This document shows, in pieces, positions 9,593-20,514 of a stretch of DNA of 64,000 nt. A program made the translations under genes and the position numbers. This stretch comes from Spinacia oleracea (taxonomy: Eukaryota > Streptophyta > Magnoliopsida > Caryophyllales > Amaranthaceae): positions 6,239,747 to 6,303,746 of the forward strand of contig NC_079488.1 of assembly GCF_020520425.1 (NCBI RefSeq). Reading direction: 5' to 3'. Each line of letters opens with the position of its first letter. The stretch's first letter is position 1. Under the pieces are notes generated by a model. The model was not told the DNA's origin. It made no database searches and saw only the letters and a list, made by a program, of their open reading frames with translations.

Positions 9593-10935
9593 TGTTAGGT
9601 TATGATTCATATGACAGTTCATAAATCATGCGGAAAAACCATAAAGCCAGGAAACATATTATTTACACATAATCATTTAGCATAGTTTAGATGCATACTC
9701 TTTGTTGCGTGCCTTCCCTAGCTGCGCCCGAACCGAACAAGAACAAGTCTTTAGGACTCCAAATGTCGTCCCTCCGTAGATAGTCCACAGCACGTCCGGA
9801 TCCGCCTTAAGATTGACCAACTAGGATCGCCCTTAAGGTTCTAATATTTTCGGTTAGGTAGGCAAGAATATTGGCTGATTTTTCTGCTTAAAAATCTTAG
9901 TTTTGAATACTTGAAACTTGTATATAAATAATGACCCCTAGGCCTTTATTTATAGAGTTATGGAAAAGGAATCGCAATCCTAGTAGGATACGAATTAATT
10001 GAAATTAGAATCCTACATGAATTCTATTTAATTAATTTATCTAATTAGGAATAGGAATTTAATCACACACTAACTCTTTGTAGATTTAGGAATCATGTAT
10101 GAGCACAAACTCACACACACACACGGCAGCCACAAGGGCTGCCCATGCGCATGCGAGCAGCAGCCCACGCAGCGCGGCCCACGCATCCGTGGCCTTGGTG
10201 CGCGCTGGGCTTGTGGCGTGCGTGCTTGCTGGGCGATGGCCCGGCTTCGTGCTGGGCCTTCGTCCGGCAGGCCTCGTCCGATGCTAATTCGTACGATACG
10301 CTTCCGATTAAATTTCCATTTCCGGAATCTATTTCCGATACGAACAATATTTAATATTTCCGATTCCGGAATTAATTTCCGTTTCGAATAAATATTTAAT
10401 ATTTCCGTTTCCGGAATTATTTTCCGATTCCGGTAATATTTCCGATTCTGACAATATTTCCGTTTCCGGCAATATTTCCGATTCTGGTAATATTTCCATT
10501 TCCAATAATATTTTCCGATACGTACCATGTTTCCGTTTCCGGCAACATCTACGACTTGGATAATATTCATATTTCCGATACGATCCATATTTCCGTTTCC
10601 GGCAATATCATCGTTTCCGGAGTATTCATTTCTTGCCTGTGACGATCTTAGCTCCCACTGAAACCAAGATCCGTCGGTTCCGAATATTCATAGATGGAGT
10701 ATTTAATGCCATTAAATACTTGATCCGTTTACGTACTATTTGTGTGACCCTACGGGTTCAGTCAAGAGTAAGCTGTGGATTAATATCATTAATTCCACTT
10801 GAACTGAAGCGGCCTCTAGCTAGGCATTCAGCTCACTTGATCTCACTGAATTATTAACTTGTTAATTAATACTGAACCGCATTTATTAGACTTAACATAG
10901 AATGCATACTTGGACCAAGGGCATTATTTCCTTCA
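9593..10935 (-). repeat. 3' LTR of Copia 1
   Basis: 1343 bp. In element sense it opens TGAAGGAAAT and ends CCTAACA. It contains a TATAAATA box (minus strand, near 9950), a GC-rich stretch at 10130-10290, and an 18-bp tandem array at 10424-10513. Frames within it are by-products of that array. Confidence 0.92.
10424..10513 (-). repeat. 18-bp tandem array in the Copia LTR
   Basis: Five units in exact 18-bp phase (10424, 10442, 10460, 10478, 10496). Each is a variant of CCGATTCCGGTAATATTT, and looser copies lie on both sides. The same array is present in the other Copia LTRs (for example around 19533-19622 and 43240-43330). Confidence 0.8.
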
Positions 10936-10949
10936 GTCTCCCACTTGTC
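10936..10949 (-). other. Polypurine tract of Copia 1
   Basis: In element sense, ACAAGTGGGAGAC lies directly before the 3' LTR. Copia 2 has the same tract at 44807-44820. Confidence 0.75.
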
Positions 10950-11799
10950 CTTAGGGACAAGTGTGCATTCCCTAATTCCTTTGTCGCTCGATGCTTGCTC
11001 TTGAACATAAGGTAAGAGTTGTCATCCTTATTATGTCCAGAGGTGTTCCTCGGTTTCAGAGTTCAACTGATCAAATAAACAGATAATCATAGCCTATGAT
11101 TCATCCGAGCACGGCCATGCATTTCACAGTTTCTAGCTCTCCGAGTGGCCTTGTACAACTTTTAAGCATCTCTTCCCGATTTATGGGAGGACAATCCCAA
11201 TCTTGCGATCTTGATATTAGACTTCGTTTGATAGGTGATTACCTGAGCGTTGCCTTTATAGCCTCCTTTTACGGTGCGACGGTTGGTCAACGTCAAAGCA
11301 ACCAGTTCTCAAACAAGTAATCTCAAATCACTCAGGTATTGAGGATTTAGTGTCTAATAATTTAATGAAATTTACTTATGACAGACTTTCATCTCTTACA
11401 GTAAAGTTTCATAGGTCTTGTCCGATACTAGTCTTCCCAAAGTAAGTATCTATGCAAATGATTATGACATTGCCATGTCCACATAGTTCAAGAAACAGAA
11501 CTACTAGTCATCTTGCATTCTAATCGTCTAACGTTTTCTATGCGTCCAATTTTATAGAAAACTCCGATTAGGGACCATTTTCAACCTTTGACATTCAAGT
11601 TCACTTGATAGACATTTCTTAGTCACAGGACTGGTCCTGACAGTCTATCTTGAATATATCGTCAAGTTGAAGGGACTCATCATTTAATAAACCACAAATT
11701 AAATGGAAAAATGAATTCTTTTCATTTATTGTGAATGATTAACCAATAATGTTTTACAAAGATTTAAACTCTAAAACTTTAAAACATTAAATAGAGACA
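10950..11799 (-). other. 3' untranslated region of Copia 1
   Basis: Non-coding sequence between the polyprotein stop and the polypurine tract. It matches 43957-44806 of Copia 2 closely. No gene seen. Confidence 0.7.
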
Positions 11800-14700
11800 T
11801 CAAAGCCATTCTCCAATATGCTTGATTCCCATAGCTGCAGTGTGCGAGTTGTGCTTCGCTTGCGGCAGAGGTTTAGTTAATGGATCTGATATGTTGTCAT
11901 CAGTTCCAATTTTGCTTATCTCGACTTCTTTTCTTTCAACGAACTCTCGTAGAAGGTGAAATCTACGAAGTACATGCTTGACTCTCTGGTGGTGTCTAGG
12001 CTCTTTTGCCTGTGCAATAGCTCCGTTATTATCACAATACAGGGCTATTGGTCCTTTAATGGAGGGGACTACACCAAGTTCTCCTATGAACTTCCTTAGC
12101 CATATAGCTTCCTTTGCTGCTTCATGTGCAGCAATGTACTCCGCTTCAGTTGTAGAATCCGCAATGGTGCTTTGCTTAGCACTTTTCCAGCTTACTGCTC
12201 CTCCGTTGAGGCAGAAGACAAACCCAGACTGTGATCTGAAATCATCTTTGTCGGTTTGGAAACTTGCGTCCGTATAGCCTTTAACAATTAATTCATCATC
12301 TCCACCATAGACCAGGAAGTCATCTTTGTGCCTTTTCAGGTACTTCAGAATGTTCTTGGCAGCAGTCCAATGCGCCTCTCCTGGGTCTGACTGGTATCTG
12401 CTCGTAGCACTGAGTGCGTACGCAACATCCGGGCGTGTACATATCATAGCATACATTATTGAACCAATCAATGATGCATATGGAATCCCATTCATTCGTC
12501 TACGCTCATCAAGTGTTTTTGGGCACTGAGTCTTGCTTAGAGTCATTCCATGAGACATGGGTAGGTAGCCTCGCTTGGAGTCCGCCATCTTGAACCTATC
12601 AAGCACCTTATTGATATAAGTGCTTTGACTAAGTCCAATCATCTTTTTAGATCTATCTCTGTAAATCTTGATGCCCAATATGTACTGTGCTTCTCCTAGA
12701 TCCTTCATCGAAAAACATTTCCCAAGCCAAATCTTGACAGAGTTCAACATAGGAATGTCATTTCCGATAAGCAATATGTCGTCGACATATAATACTAGGA
12801 AAGCAATTTTGCTCCCACTGACCTTCTTGTATACACAAGATTCGTCCGCGTTTTTGATGAAACCAAAGTCACTGACTGCTTCATCAAAACGTATATTCCA
12901 GCTCCTGGATGCCTGCTTCAATCCGTAGATTGATTTCTTTAGCTTGCATACCTTTTTAGCATTCTTTGGATCCTCAAAACCTTCAGGCTGTGTCATAAAC
13001 ACAGTTTCTGTTAAAACGCCGTTTAAGAAAGCAGTTTTGACATCCATCTGCCATATTTCGTAATCGTAATATGCAGCGATTGCTAACATTATTCGAATAG
13101 ACTTTAGCATTGCAACTGGTGAAAAGGTTTCATCGTAATCCACACCGTGGACTTGCCTGTAACCTTTTGCAACCAATCTAGCTTTGAAAACTTCAAGTAT
13201 CCCATCCTTGTCCTTTTTCAGTTTGAAAACCCATTTGCTTCCAATGGCTTGGTAGCCATCTGGCAAATCGACCAAATCCCATACTTGGTTTTCAGACATG
13301 GAGTCTAATTCAGATTGCATGGCTTCTTGCCATTGCTTGGAGCTAGGGCTCGTCATAGCTTGCTTGTAAGTCGCAGGTTCATCACTTTCAAGTAATAGAA
13401 CGTCATAGCTCTCGTTCGTCAAAATACCTAAGTACCTTTCCGGTTGAGATCTATATCTTTGCGATCTACGCGGGGTAACATTTCTAGATTGACCATGATT
13501 CTCACCAGATTCTTCTAAAGATCTCTGAGTTTCATCCTGAATGTCATCTTGAGCATTCTCTAGAGTTTGTTGTTCGACTCGAATTTCTTCGAGGTCTACT
13601 TTTCTCCCACTTGTCATTTTGGAAATATGATCCTTCTCCAAAAAGACACCATCTCGAGCAACAAACACTTTGTTCTCAGATGTATTGTAGAAGTAATACC
13701 CCTTTGTTTCCTTTGGATAGCCCACAAGGATACATTTGTCAGATTTTGGATGAAGTTTGTCTGAAATTAATCGTTTGACGTATACTTCACATCCCCAAAT
13801 CTTAAGAAAAGACACATTTGGAGGCTTTCCAAACCATAATTCGTATGGAGTCTTTTCGACAGCTTTAGACGGAGCTCTATTTATAGTGAGTGCAGCTGTA
13901 TTTAGTGCATGTCCCCAAAATTCTAATGGAAGTTCGGCCTGACCCATCATTGACCTGACCATGTCTAGCAAGGTTCTGTTCCTCCGTTCTGACACACCGT
14001 TCCATTGTGGTGTTCCAGGAGGAGTCAATTCTGATAGAATTCCACATTCTTTCAGATGGTCATCAAATTCATAGCTCAGATATTCACCGCCTCTATCAGA
14101 CCGCAGTGCCTTGATCTTCTTGCCTAATTGATTCTCTACTTCACTCTGAAATTCCTTGAATTTGTCAAAGGATTCAGACTTATGCTTCATTAGGTAGACA
14201 TAACCATACCTACTGAAGTCATCAGTGAAAGTGATAAAGTAGCTGAAACCACCTCTAGCATTTGTACTCATTGGTCCACATACATCTGTATGGATTAAAC
14301 CCAATAGTTCATTTGCTCTTTCTCCAACTTTAGAGAAAGGTTGCTTTGTCATTTTGCCAAGTAAATATGATTCGCATTTACCATAATCCTCTAAGTCAAA
14401 TGGTTCTAGAATTCCTTCCCTTTGAAGTCTTTCTAAGCGTTTCAAGTTTATATGGCCTAATCGACAATGCCACAGATAGGTGAGATCTGAATCATCCTTT
14501 TTGGCCTTTTTGGTATTTATGTTATATACTTGTTTGTCGTGATCTAATAAATAAAGTCCATTGACTAATCTAGCAGATCCATAAAACATCTCTTTAAAAT
14601 AAAACGAACAACTATTGTCTTTTATTATAAAGGAAAATCCCTTAGCATCTAAGCAAGAAACTGAAATGATGTTTTTAGTAAGACTTGGAACATGGAAACA

Positions 14701-15786
14701 TTCTTCCAGTTCCAAAACTAGCCCGGAGGGCAACGACAAATAGTAAGTTCCTACAACTAATGCAGCAATCCGTGCTCCATTTCCCACTCGTAGGTCGACT
14801 TCACCCTTGCTTAATTTTCTACTTCTTCTTAGTCCCTGTGGATTGGAACATAAGTGTGAGCCACAACCTGTATCTAATACCCAAGAAGTTGAATTAGCAA
14901 GTATACAGTCTATAACGAAAATACCTGAAGATGGAACGACTGTTCCGTTCTTCTGATCTTCCTTTAGCTTTGGACATTCTCTTTTGTAATGGCCTATTCC
15001 ATCACAATAAAGACAGCTTGATGTGGACTTGTCCTGCTTTGATTTAGCATTGCCCTTGGACTTTCCACCTTTCTTGAATGGTCTCTTTCTAGCCTTGAGT
15101 AAATCTTTGGCTTCACAGTCCAGTACTATTTCAGCCTTTCTGACAAGGTGAATAAATTCTGCAACTGTTTCTTCTCTTGGTTCACTTAGGTATAGTTGCT
15201 TGAAGCGACCAAACCCACTGTGTAGTGAATTGAGCAAGACAGAGACTGCCATCCTTTCGCTTATTGGTGTTCCTAGTAGACTTAGGCGGTCAAAATATGA
15301 ACACATAAGATCCACATGGAACCTCAGTGGGACGCCTACCCTCTGTTTAGTGCGAAGGAGCTGAACATGTGTTTCTTGGACCTCCATCCTATAACACCTG
15401 TTGGGAGAACTAACCTTTAGACCAGACATTGATTCAATCAACTCATGGACGTTCAGGTCCCTGTCCTCCGTACTTCCACGACAGATATCCCTCAGATTCT
15501 TGATGAGCGTAAAAGGTTCATAGGCTACAAACCTTCTAGCCCAATCATCAGGGACATTGTTCAGCATGAGACTCATAACCTTTTTGAGATCCGCATCCCA
15601 GGCGTAAAATCTCTCAGGGGTCATGTCTCTGGCATAGTAGCTTGGCATGGGATGTGACAGTACATACTCAAGTCCATTGAGTTTGACTATTTCAACTAGC
15701 TTAGCTTCCCATTCAAGAAAATTTGTCAGGTTCAGCTTGACCATAAGCTCAGAACCCATGATGATGTTTTGATTGTTGTTTGCCAT
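11800..15786 (-). CDS. Copia 1 Gag-Pol polyprotein
   Basis: A single open frame with the copia domain order. Gag comes first, ending in a CX2CX4HX4C zinc knuckle (CLYCDGIGHYKREC). Protease (DTGCGSH), integrase (WHCRLGH; catalytic D, SDRGGEYLS and ERRNRTLLDM), reverse transcriptase (FKARLVAKGY, YVDD) and RNase H (YTDASFQTD, SKIGTDDNISDPLTK) follow. The start chosen is the ATG opening MANNNQN, because the near-identical leader shared with Copia 2 ends there; the frame is open 14 codons further upstream. The integrase zinc motif reads CESY where Copia 2 has CESC, so zinc binding is probably lost. Gag is unrelated to that of Copia 2, while pol is almost identical. Confidence 0.93.
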   Translation of the reverse strand: MANNNQNIIMGSELMVKLNLTNFLEWEAKLVEIVKLNGLEYVLSHPMPSYYARDMTPERFYAWDADLKKVMSLMLNNVPDDWARRFVAYEPFTLIKNLRDICRGSTEDRDLNVHELIESMSGLKVSSPNRCYRMEVQETHVQLLRTKQRVGVPLRFHVDLMCSYFDRLSLLGTPISERMAVSVLLNSLHSGFGRFKQLYLSEPREETVAEFIHLVRKAEIVLDCEAKDLLKARKRPFKKGGKSKGNAKSKQDKSTSSCLYCDGIGHYKRECPKLKEDQKNGTVVPSSGIFVIDCILANSTSWVLDTGCGSHLCSNPQGLRRSRKLSKGEVDLRVGNGARIAALVVGTYYLSLPSGLVLELEECFHVPSLTKNIISVSCLDAKGFSFIIKDNSCSFYFKEMFYGSARLVNGLYLLDHDKQVYNINTKKAKKDDSDLTYLWHCRLGHINLKRLERLQREGILEPFDLEDYGKCESYLLGKMTKQPFSKVGERANELLGLIHTDVCGPMSTNARGGFSYFITFTDDFSRYGYVYLMKHKSESFDKFKEFQSEVENQLGKKIKALRSDRGGEYLSYEFDDHLKECGILSELTPPGTPQWNGVSERRNRTLLDMVRSMMGQAELPLEFWGHALNTAALTINRAPSKAVEKTPYELWFGKPPNVSFLKIWGCEVYVKRLISDKLHPKSDKCILVGYPKETKGYYFYNTSENKVFVARDGVFLEKDHISKMTSGRKVDLEEIRVEQQTLENAQDDIQDETQRSLEESGENHGQSRNVTPRRSQRYRSQPERYLGILTNESYDVLLLESDEPATYKQAMTSPSSKQWQEAMQSELDSMSENQVWDLVDLPDGYQAIGSKWVFKLKKDKDGILEVFKARLVAKGYRQVHGVDYDETFSPVAMLKSIRIMLAIAAYYDYEIWQMDVKTAFLNGVLTETVFMTQPEGFEDPKNAKKVCKLKKSIYGLKQASRSWNIRFDEAVSDFGFIKNADESCVYKKVSGSKIAFLVLYVDDILLIGNDIPMLNSVKIWLGKCFSMKDLGEAQYILGIKIYRDRSKKMIGLSQSTYINKVLDRFKMADSKRGYLPMSHGMTLSKTQCPKTLDERRRMNGIPYASLIGSIMYAMICTRPDVAYALSATSRYQSDPGEAHWTAAKNILKYLKRHKDDFLVYGGDDELIVKGYTDASFQTDKDDFRSQSGFVFCLNGGAVSWKSAKQSTIADSTTEAEYIAAHEAAKEAIWLRKFIGELGVVPSIKGPIALYCDNNGAIAQAKEPRHHQRVKHVLRRFHLLREFVERKEVEISKIGTDDNISDPLTKPLPQAKHNSHTAAMGIKHIGEWL

Positions 15787-18686
15787 ATTAAAACTACAAT
15801 TGAAAAGAATAAACAAATAAATAACCATTCACAGTTTCTCTTAATAAACTTAAATTCTAGCATTCATGCATAATTCAATGTTTATTAAGCATTTTATTCA
15901 AGTTATGTGTTCCGGCAGGTGTGAATAAAATGATTCCAAGATCCTAAAATCATTGAAGAACTAAGCACAGTTTGTCGACTTAATCCTAGAACATCTTAGG
16001 TAAGCAAAAGCCTTTTGCTAATAGTCTAGAAACTATTCTTGGTTGATAGGTACGTCTAAGAACTTATTAGGTAAACCTATCGAATTTGCCACGACATAAA
16101 AGGACTCCTTACTTATATCGTTGAGTTTTACCAAAACTAACATGTACTCACAATTATTTGTGTACCTTGCCCCTTTAGGACCAATAAGTAACACCTCGCT
16201 GAGCGAAAACTATTACTAGATTGATGTAAAGGATATCCAAGCAAGTGTATATTTTGGCATGGCACCTTTTAACTCAATTTTTTAAGTTTGGAACTTAAGG
16301 CTCTTACTATGTTGGTTAGATTTTAAGTGAACTAAAATCCTTAATCATGCAACATAATCAAGCTTTTGATCTCATGCATTTTAAGACATATTTAAAACAA
16401 TAAATAACTTAAAACATGCATAAGATATTTGTGATCTAGTATGGCCCGACTTCATCTTGAAGCTTTGACTTCAAAGTCCGTCTTGAAAATCTCCGTGGGA
16501 GGCACCATTTTCTTCAAATAGGATAAGCTATAACTAATTACAACTATTTGATGGTACGCAGACCATATTTGAATTGAAAAACAACTTTGGTACTTTAGAC
16601 CAATTACATTCAAATTAATGGTACGCAGACCATATTTTCTATCCTATTTGGGCCATACTAGTCACTTCATAACCTGCAAAACAGTACATATACAATATAT
16701 ACCATTCACCCATTCATTATCATGAATGGCCCACATAGCTGGTTAGTAAAACACATTATGCATCACGTAAACATTTGCAGCAATTAATCAAGGGCACCAA
16801 TAATCTACCAATTATTCAGTCCTTATTAATTCTAATCGAGTTGTTTTAATCTTAAGGATTTGTAGACCTAATCAAGAGTTTATGACTAAAAGGCGCTCCC
16901 ACTCAAACCAATAAATTCATATGCTTTACTAATTTTAAACATAAAATTGTATTTCTAGTCTAACCGGAAACATACAAATTTAATTAAAATTTAAAGCTCA
17001 TATAAATTTATAATTGAATCCAAAAAAAAATTTAATTTAATTTCAGTCGCATTTAAATTAATTCATGATTTTAATTTTAGTAAAATAATTAGAATAAATA
17101 CCATTTATTATAATTATAATATTCAAAATTAAAATCCAAGAAATTAATTCAAATTATTAATTTTAAAATTAATTAAAATTACGTGAACTGAAATTTTCAA
17201 ATTAAACATTCAAAACGATCTAATCGTAACGCAAACACCCTACGCGTTGCACGCCCATGGGCCGCACGCACACAGCCATTGCTGGCCATGTGCGCGCAGC
17301 CCATGCGCTCGTCGCATAGCTGCTGCTGTCCTATCGCAAGCCTCCGCACAGCGCCCATCGCACGCGAGCTATCGCTCGCAGTGCGCGCGCGCGACATCGC
17401 TCGCTGGGCGCGCGAGCTCGCTCGCTGTGCGCGCGAGCCATCGCTCGCTGGGGCGCGACATCGCTCGCTGGGCGGGCGACATCGCGCGCTGTGCGCGCGA
17501 GCCATCGCTCGCTGGGGCGCGACATCGCTCGCTGGGCGGGCGACATCGCGCGCTGTGCGCGCGAGTAATGCTGGGCGCAGCGCTCGTGGCACGCGAGCTT
17601 GCGCTCGCTGCGCGCGAGGCTGCGCGCTCTTGTGCTGCTGGGCGCAGCGCTCGTGGCACGCGAGCTTGCGCTCGCTGCGCGCGAGGCTGCGCGCTCTTGT
17701 GCGAGGCAGCGCGCGTTGTGGCGCAGCTCGCTTGCTGCCCACACGCGACTGCCTTGGCTCGCCCTTCGCCCATGCCCATTCGTTCATTGCTCGTGGCACA
17801 CGACACAAGGCAGGGCTGCTGCCTTGTGCTCGTGCACTACGCCCTTGCTCATTGCATTCGTGCCGCACGGGCGACGAGCTCCCTTGCTCGTCGTCGCATG
17901 CCCGCATTATACAACACCCCTTAAGGGTAACACGAAGCGTCCATTGCTTCGTGCGTGCAAGTTTTATGAACGAATCGCATAAAAATTTAAAATTTATATT
18001 TAAAATTAATGACAAATTAATAAATAATATTAATTTCATAATTTTAGGGCGAAAAAATCGAAAATTTATTATCCAATTGATTTCCGATTGTTATGGATTC
18101 AAGTCTAGGTCATAAAAATTTAAAATTTATCGTAAATTTACAATTTTTATGGTGGTTTTTAATCATAGGTTTCTAATTAAATTACAATTAATTATGAAAA
18201 TCAAATTAATTCTAAATTATTCTAATTTTCAACAAATTAATCATAATTACAAATTAGATTGCATAATTAACAAGACTAGGCATTCAAACTTGTTAAACAT
18301 ATGCAGTAGGTCAATCAAAAATTCAAGATTTATCAACAAGAATCGCAAATATTTAATTTAACATCTTAAATTTACGAAATTTTGCATTCGAAAAACTAAA
18401 ACCTTCGAAAAGTCATAGTTAGGCTTCGAATTTGAGAATTCTGGGTTCGGCAGAAAAATACTCTTTTTGTCAAAATTTTAGAATGCCTTTTACATGCGGA
18501 ATTGACCCAAAAATCACTCAATTCGGATGAGTAACGAAGAAACTGCCGAAAAACTGCGTACGTATAATTAAATAAACGCAATTTGCAATTAATTATCAAT
18601 TACGAAAATTAATCACCCCTTTTAATTTTTGCAAATTTGTAATATTTAACCATGTTCATGCAATTTAGATTATGAAAATAATAAGG
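15787..18686 (-). other. Long leader of Copia 1
   Basis: About 2.9 kb of non-coding leader between primer site and gag. It matches the leader of Copia 2 closely, including the last bases before the start codon. It is AT-rich except for a GC-rich block at about 17220-17920. Long frames in that block come from GC-rich repeats and look non-coding. Confidence 0.75.
17350..17710 (-). repeat. GC-rich minisatellite in the Copia 1 leader
   Basis: Repeats built on GCGCGCGAGC and CATCGCTCGCTGG. A unit of about 64 bp is duplicated at 17436-17562, and another unit of about 65 bp is duplicated at 17570-17700. The array differs in detail from the one in Copia 2. Confidence 0.8.
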
Positions 18687-18700
18687 GGCTCGTGATACCA
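18687..18700 (-). other. Primer-binding site of Copia 1 (initiator tRNA-Met type)
   Basis: In element sense TGGTATCACGAGCC, next to the 5' LTR. It resembles the usual copia site TGGTATCAGAGC with an added C. Copia 2 has the same variant. Confidence 0.7.
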
Positions 18701-18701
18701 C

Positions 18702-20044
18702 TGTAAGGTTATGATTCATATGACAGTTCATAAATCATGCGGAAAAACCATAAAGCCAGGAAACATATTATTTACACATAATCATTTAGCATAGTTTAGA
18801 TGCATACTCTTTGTTGCGTGCCTTCCCTAGCTGCGCCCTAACCGAACAAGAACAAGTCTTTAGGACTCCAAATGTCGTCCCTCCGTAGATAGTCCACAGC
18901 ACGTCCGGATCCGCCTTAAGATTGACCAACTAGGATCGCCCTTAAGGTTCTAATATTTTCGGTTAGGTAGGCAAGAATATTGGCTGATTTTTCTGCTTAA
19001 AAATCTTAGTTTTGAATACTTGAAACTTGTATATAAATAATGACCCCTAGGCCTTTATTTATAGAGTTATGGAAAAGGAATCGCAATCCTAGTAGGATAC
19101 GAATTAATTGAAATTAGAATCCTACATGAATTCTATTTAATTAATTTATCTAATTAGGAATAGGAATTTAATCACACACTAACTCTTTGTAGATTTAGGA
19201 ATCATGTATGAGCACAAACTCACACACACACACGGCAGCCACAAGGGCTGCCCATGCGCATGCGAGCAGCAGCCCACGCAGCGCGGCCCACGCATCCGTG
19301 GCCTTGGTGCGCGCTGGGCTTGTGGCGTGCGTGCTTGCTGGGCGATGGCCCGGCTTCGTGCTGGGCCTTCGTCCGGCAGGCCTCGTCCGATGCTAATTCG
19401 TACGATACGCTTCCGATTAAATTTCCATTTCCGGAATCTATTTCCGATACGAACAATATTTAATATTTCCGATTCCGGAATTAATTTCCGTTTCGAATAA
19501 ATATTTAATATTTCCGTTTCCGGAATTATTTTCCGATTCCGGTAATATTTCCGATTCTGACAATATTTCCGTTTCCGGCAATATTTCCGATTCTGGTAAT
19601 ATTTCCATTTCCAATAATATTTTCCGATACGTACCATGTTTCCGTTTCCGGCAACATCTACGACTTGGATAATATTCATATTTCCGATACGATCCATATT
19701 TCCGTTTCCGGCAATATCATCGTTTCCGGAGTATTCATTTCTTGCCTGTGACGATCTTAGCTCCCACTGAAACCAAGATCCGTCGGTTCCGAATATTCAT
19801 AGATGGAGTATTTAATGCCATTAAATACTTGATCCGTTTACGTACTATTTGTGTGACCCTACGGGTTCAGTCAAGAGTAAGCTGTGGATTAATATCATTA
19901 ATTCCACTTGAACTGAAGCGGCCTCTAGCTAGGCATTCAGCTCACTTGATCTCACTGAATTATTAACTTGTTAATTAATACTGAACCGCATTTATTAGAC
20001 TTAACATAGAATGCATACTTGGACCAAGGGCATTATTTCCTTCA
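18702..20044 (-). repeat. 5' LTR of Copia 1
   Basis: 1343 bp, nearly identical to 9593-10935. A TATAAATA box lies on the minus strand at 19056-19063 and would drive the element. Confidence 0.92.
19056..19063 (-). promoter_or_regulatory. Putative Copia 1 TATA box
   Basis: TATAAATA on the minus strand inside the 5' LTR. The equivalent box occurs in Copia 2 at 35447-35454. Confidence 0.55.
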
Positions 20045-20049
20045 ATCCC
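20045..20049 (+). other. Right target-site duplication of Copia 1 (atccc)
   Basis: Matches 9588-9592 and immediately follows the CA end of the element. Confidence 0.9.
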
Positions 20050-20514
20050 TACCATCCACCCCAACAAGGGCCCATCCCTAGTTGGAACGAAGCGCATACA
20101 CCCACCTACCCATATTGGACCGGACCTTCCCAACCCGGTACCACTCCCCCCGCGTTCCCTCCCTATGATTACACCCAAATGGGGGGGAGTGACTATCGCG
20201 GCGACCCCATGTATCCCACGGTCATGCCGGATGCGCGGCCTAGTGATTGGCCCGTGGGTTACACCGGTGGGTGGCCCAAGGATTACACCGGCGGTTGGGA
20301 CGGTCCTCGTGGAGATCCTCCCCAAGGAAATTACCCCCTAGAGCCCGTTTATTCATGGCCCCCCTACACCGATGCCTCGGGTCCCGATGTGGACCCCACC
20401 TTCAACTTCACCCCTTTCACCGACGAGCAAGCCATTGCTCATCGCCGTGAACGGGATGAATATTGGAGGGAGTTTGATCGGGCAAGGAAGGAAGCCGGCT
20501 CGAGTGATTCTTAG
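20050..20514 (+). CDS. Athila-type ORF1 protein, 3' part
   Basis: Continuation of the ORF1 frame cut at 9592, resuming in phase once the Copia element and one copy of atccc are discounted. 154 codons and a stop. It is proline-, glycine- and tyrosine-rich (YTGGW repeats near 20260-20310) and ends in a charged segment (HRRERDEYWREFDRARKEAG). No frameshift or stop is seen, so ORF1 looked intact until Copia 1 landed. Confidence 0.7.
   Translation, partial: YHPPQQGPIPSWNEAHTPTYPYWTGPSQPGTTPPAFPPYDYTQMGGSDYRGDPMYPTVMPDARPSDWPVGYTGGWPKDYTGGWDGPRGDPPQGNYPLEPVYSWPPYTDASGPDVDPTFNFTPFTDEQAIAHRRERDEYWREFDRARKEAGSSDS

Larger units (their letters stand above)
9593..20044 (-). mobile_element. Complete Copia retrotransposon (Copia 1)
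   Basis: 10,452 bp inserted in element B's ORF1 with a perfect 5-bp target duplication. It reads on the minus strand: 5' LTR 18702-20044, primer site, long leader, one open polyprotein frame 15786-11800, polypurine tract and 3' LTR 9593-10935. The two LTRs are both 1343 bp, and only two differences were seen by eye (near 9596/18705 and 9730/18839). This makes it the youngest clearly dated insertion here. Its integrase zinc-binding motif has a Cys-to-Tyr change. Confidence 0.95.

Noticed and set aside
10070..10588. Frame with RKYYRNRK-type repeats in the Copia LTR (also 19179, 34796, 42901, 45168)
   Set aside because: A translation of the 18-bp array; no start context, no conservation beyond the DNA repeat.
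17197..18039. Long Ala/Arg/Ser-rich frames over the GC-rich leader block of Copia 1 (and 36395-37241, 62867-63373)
   Set aside because: They are open on both strands in several frames because of GC-rich tandem repeats, differ between copies, and show no domain.
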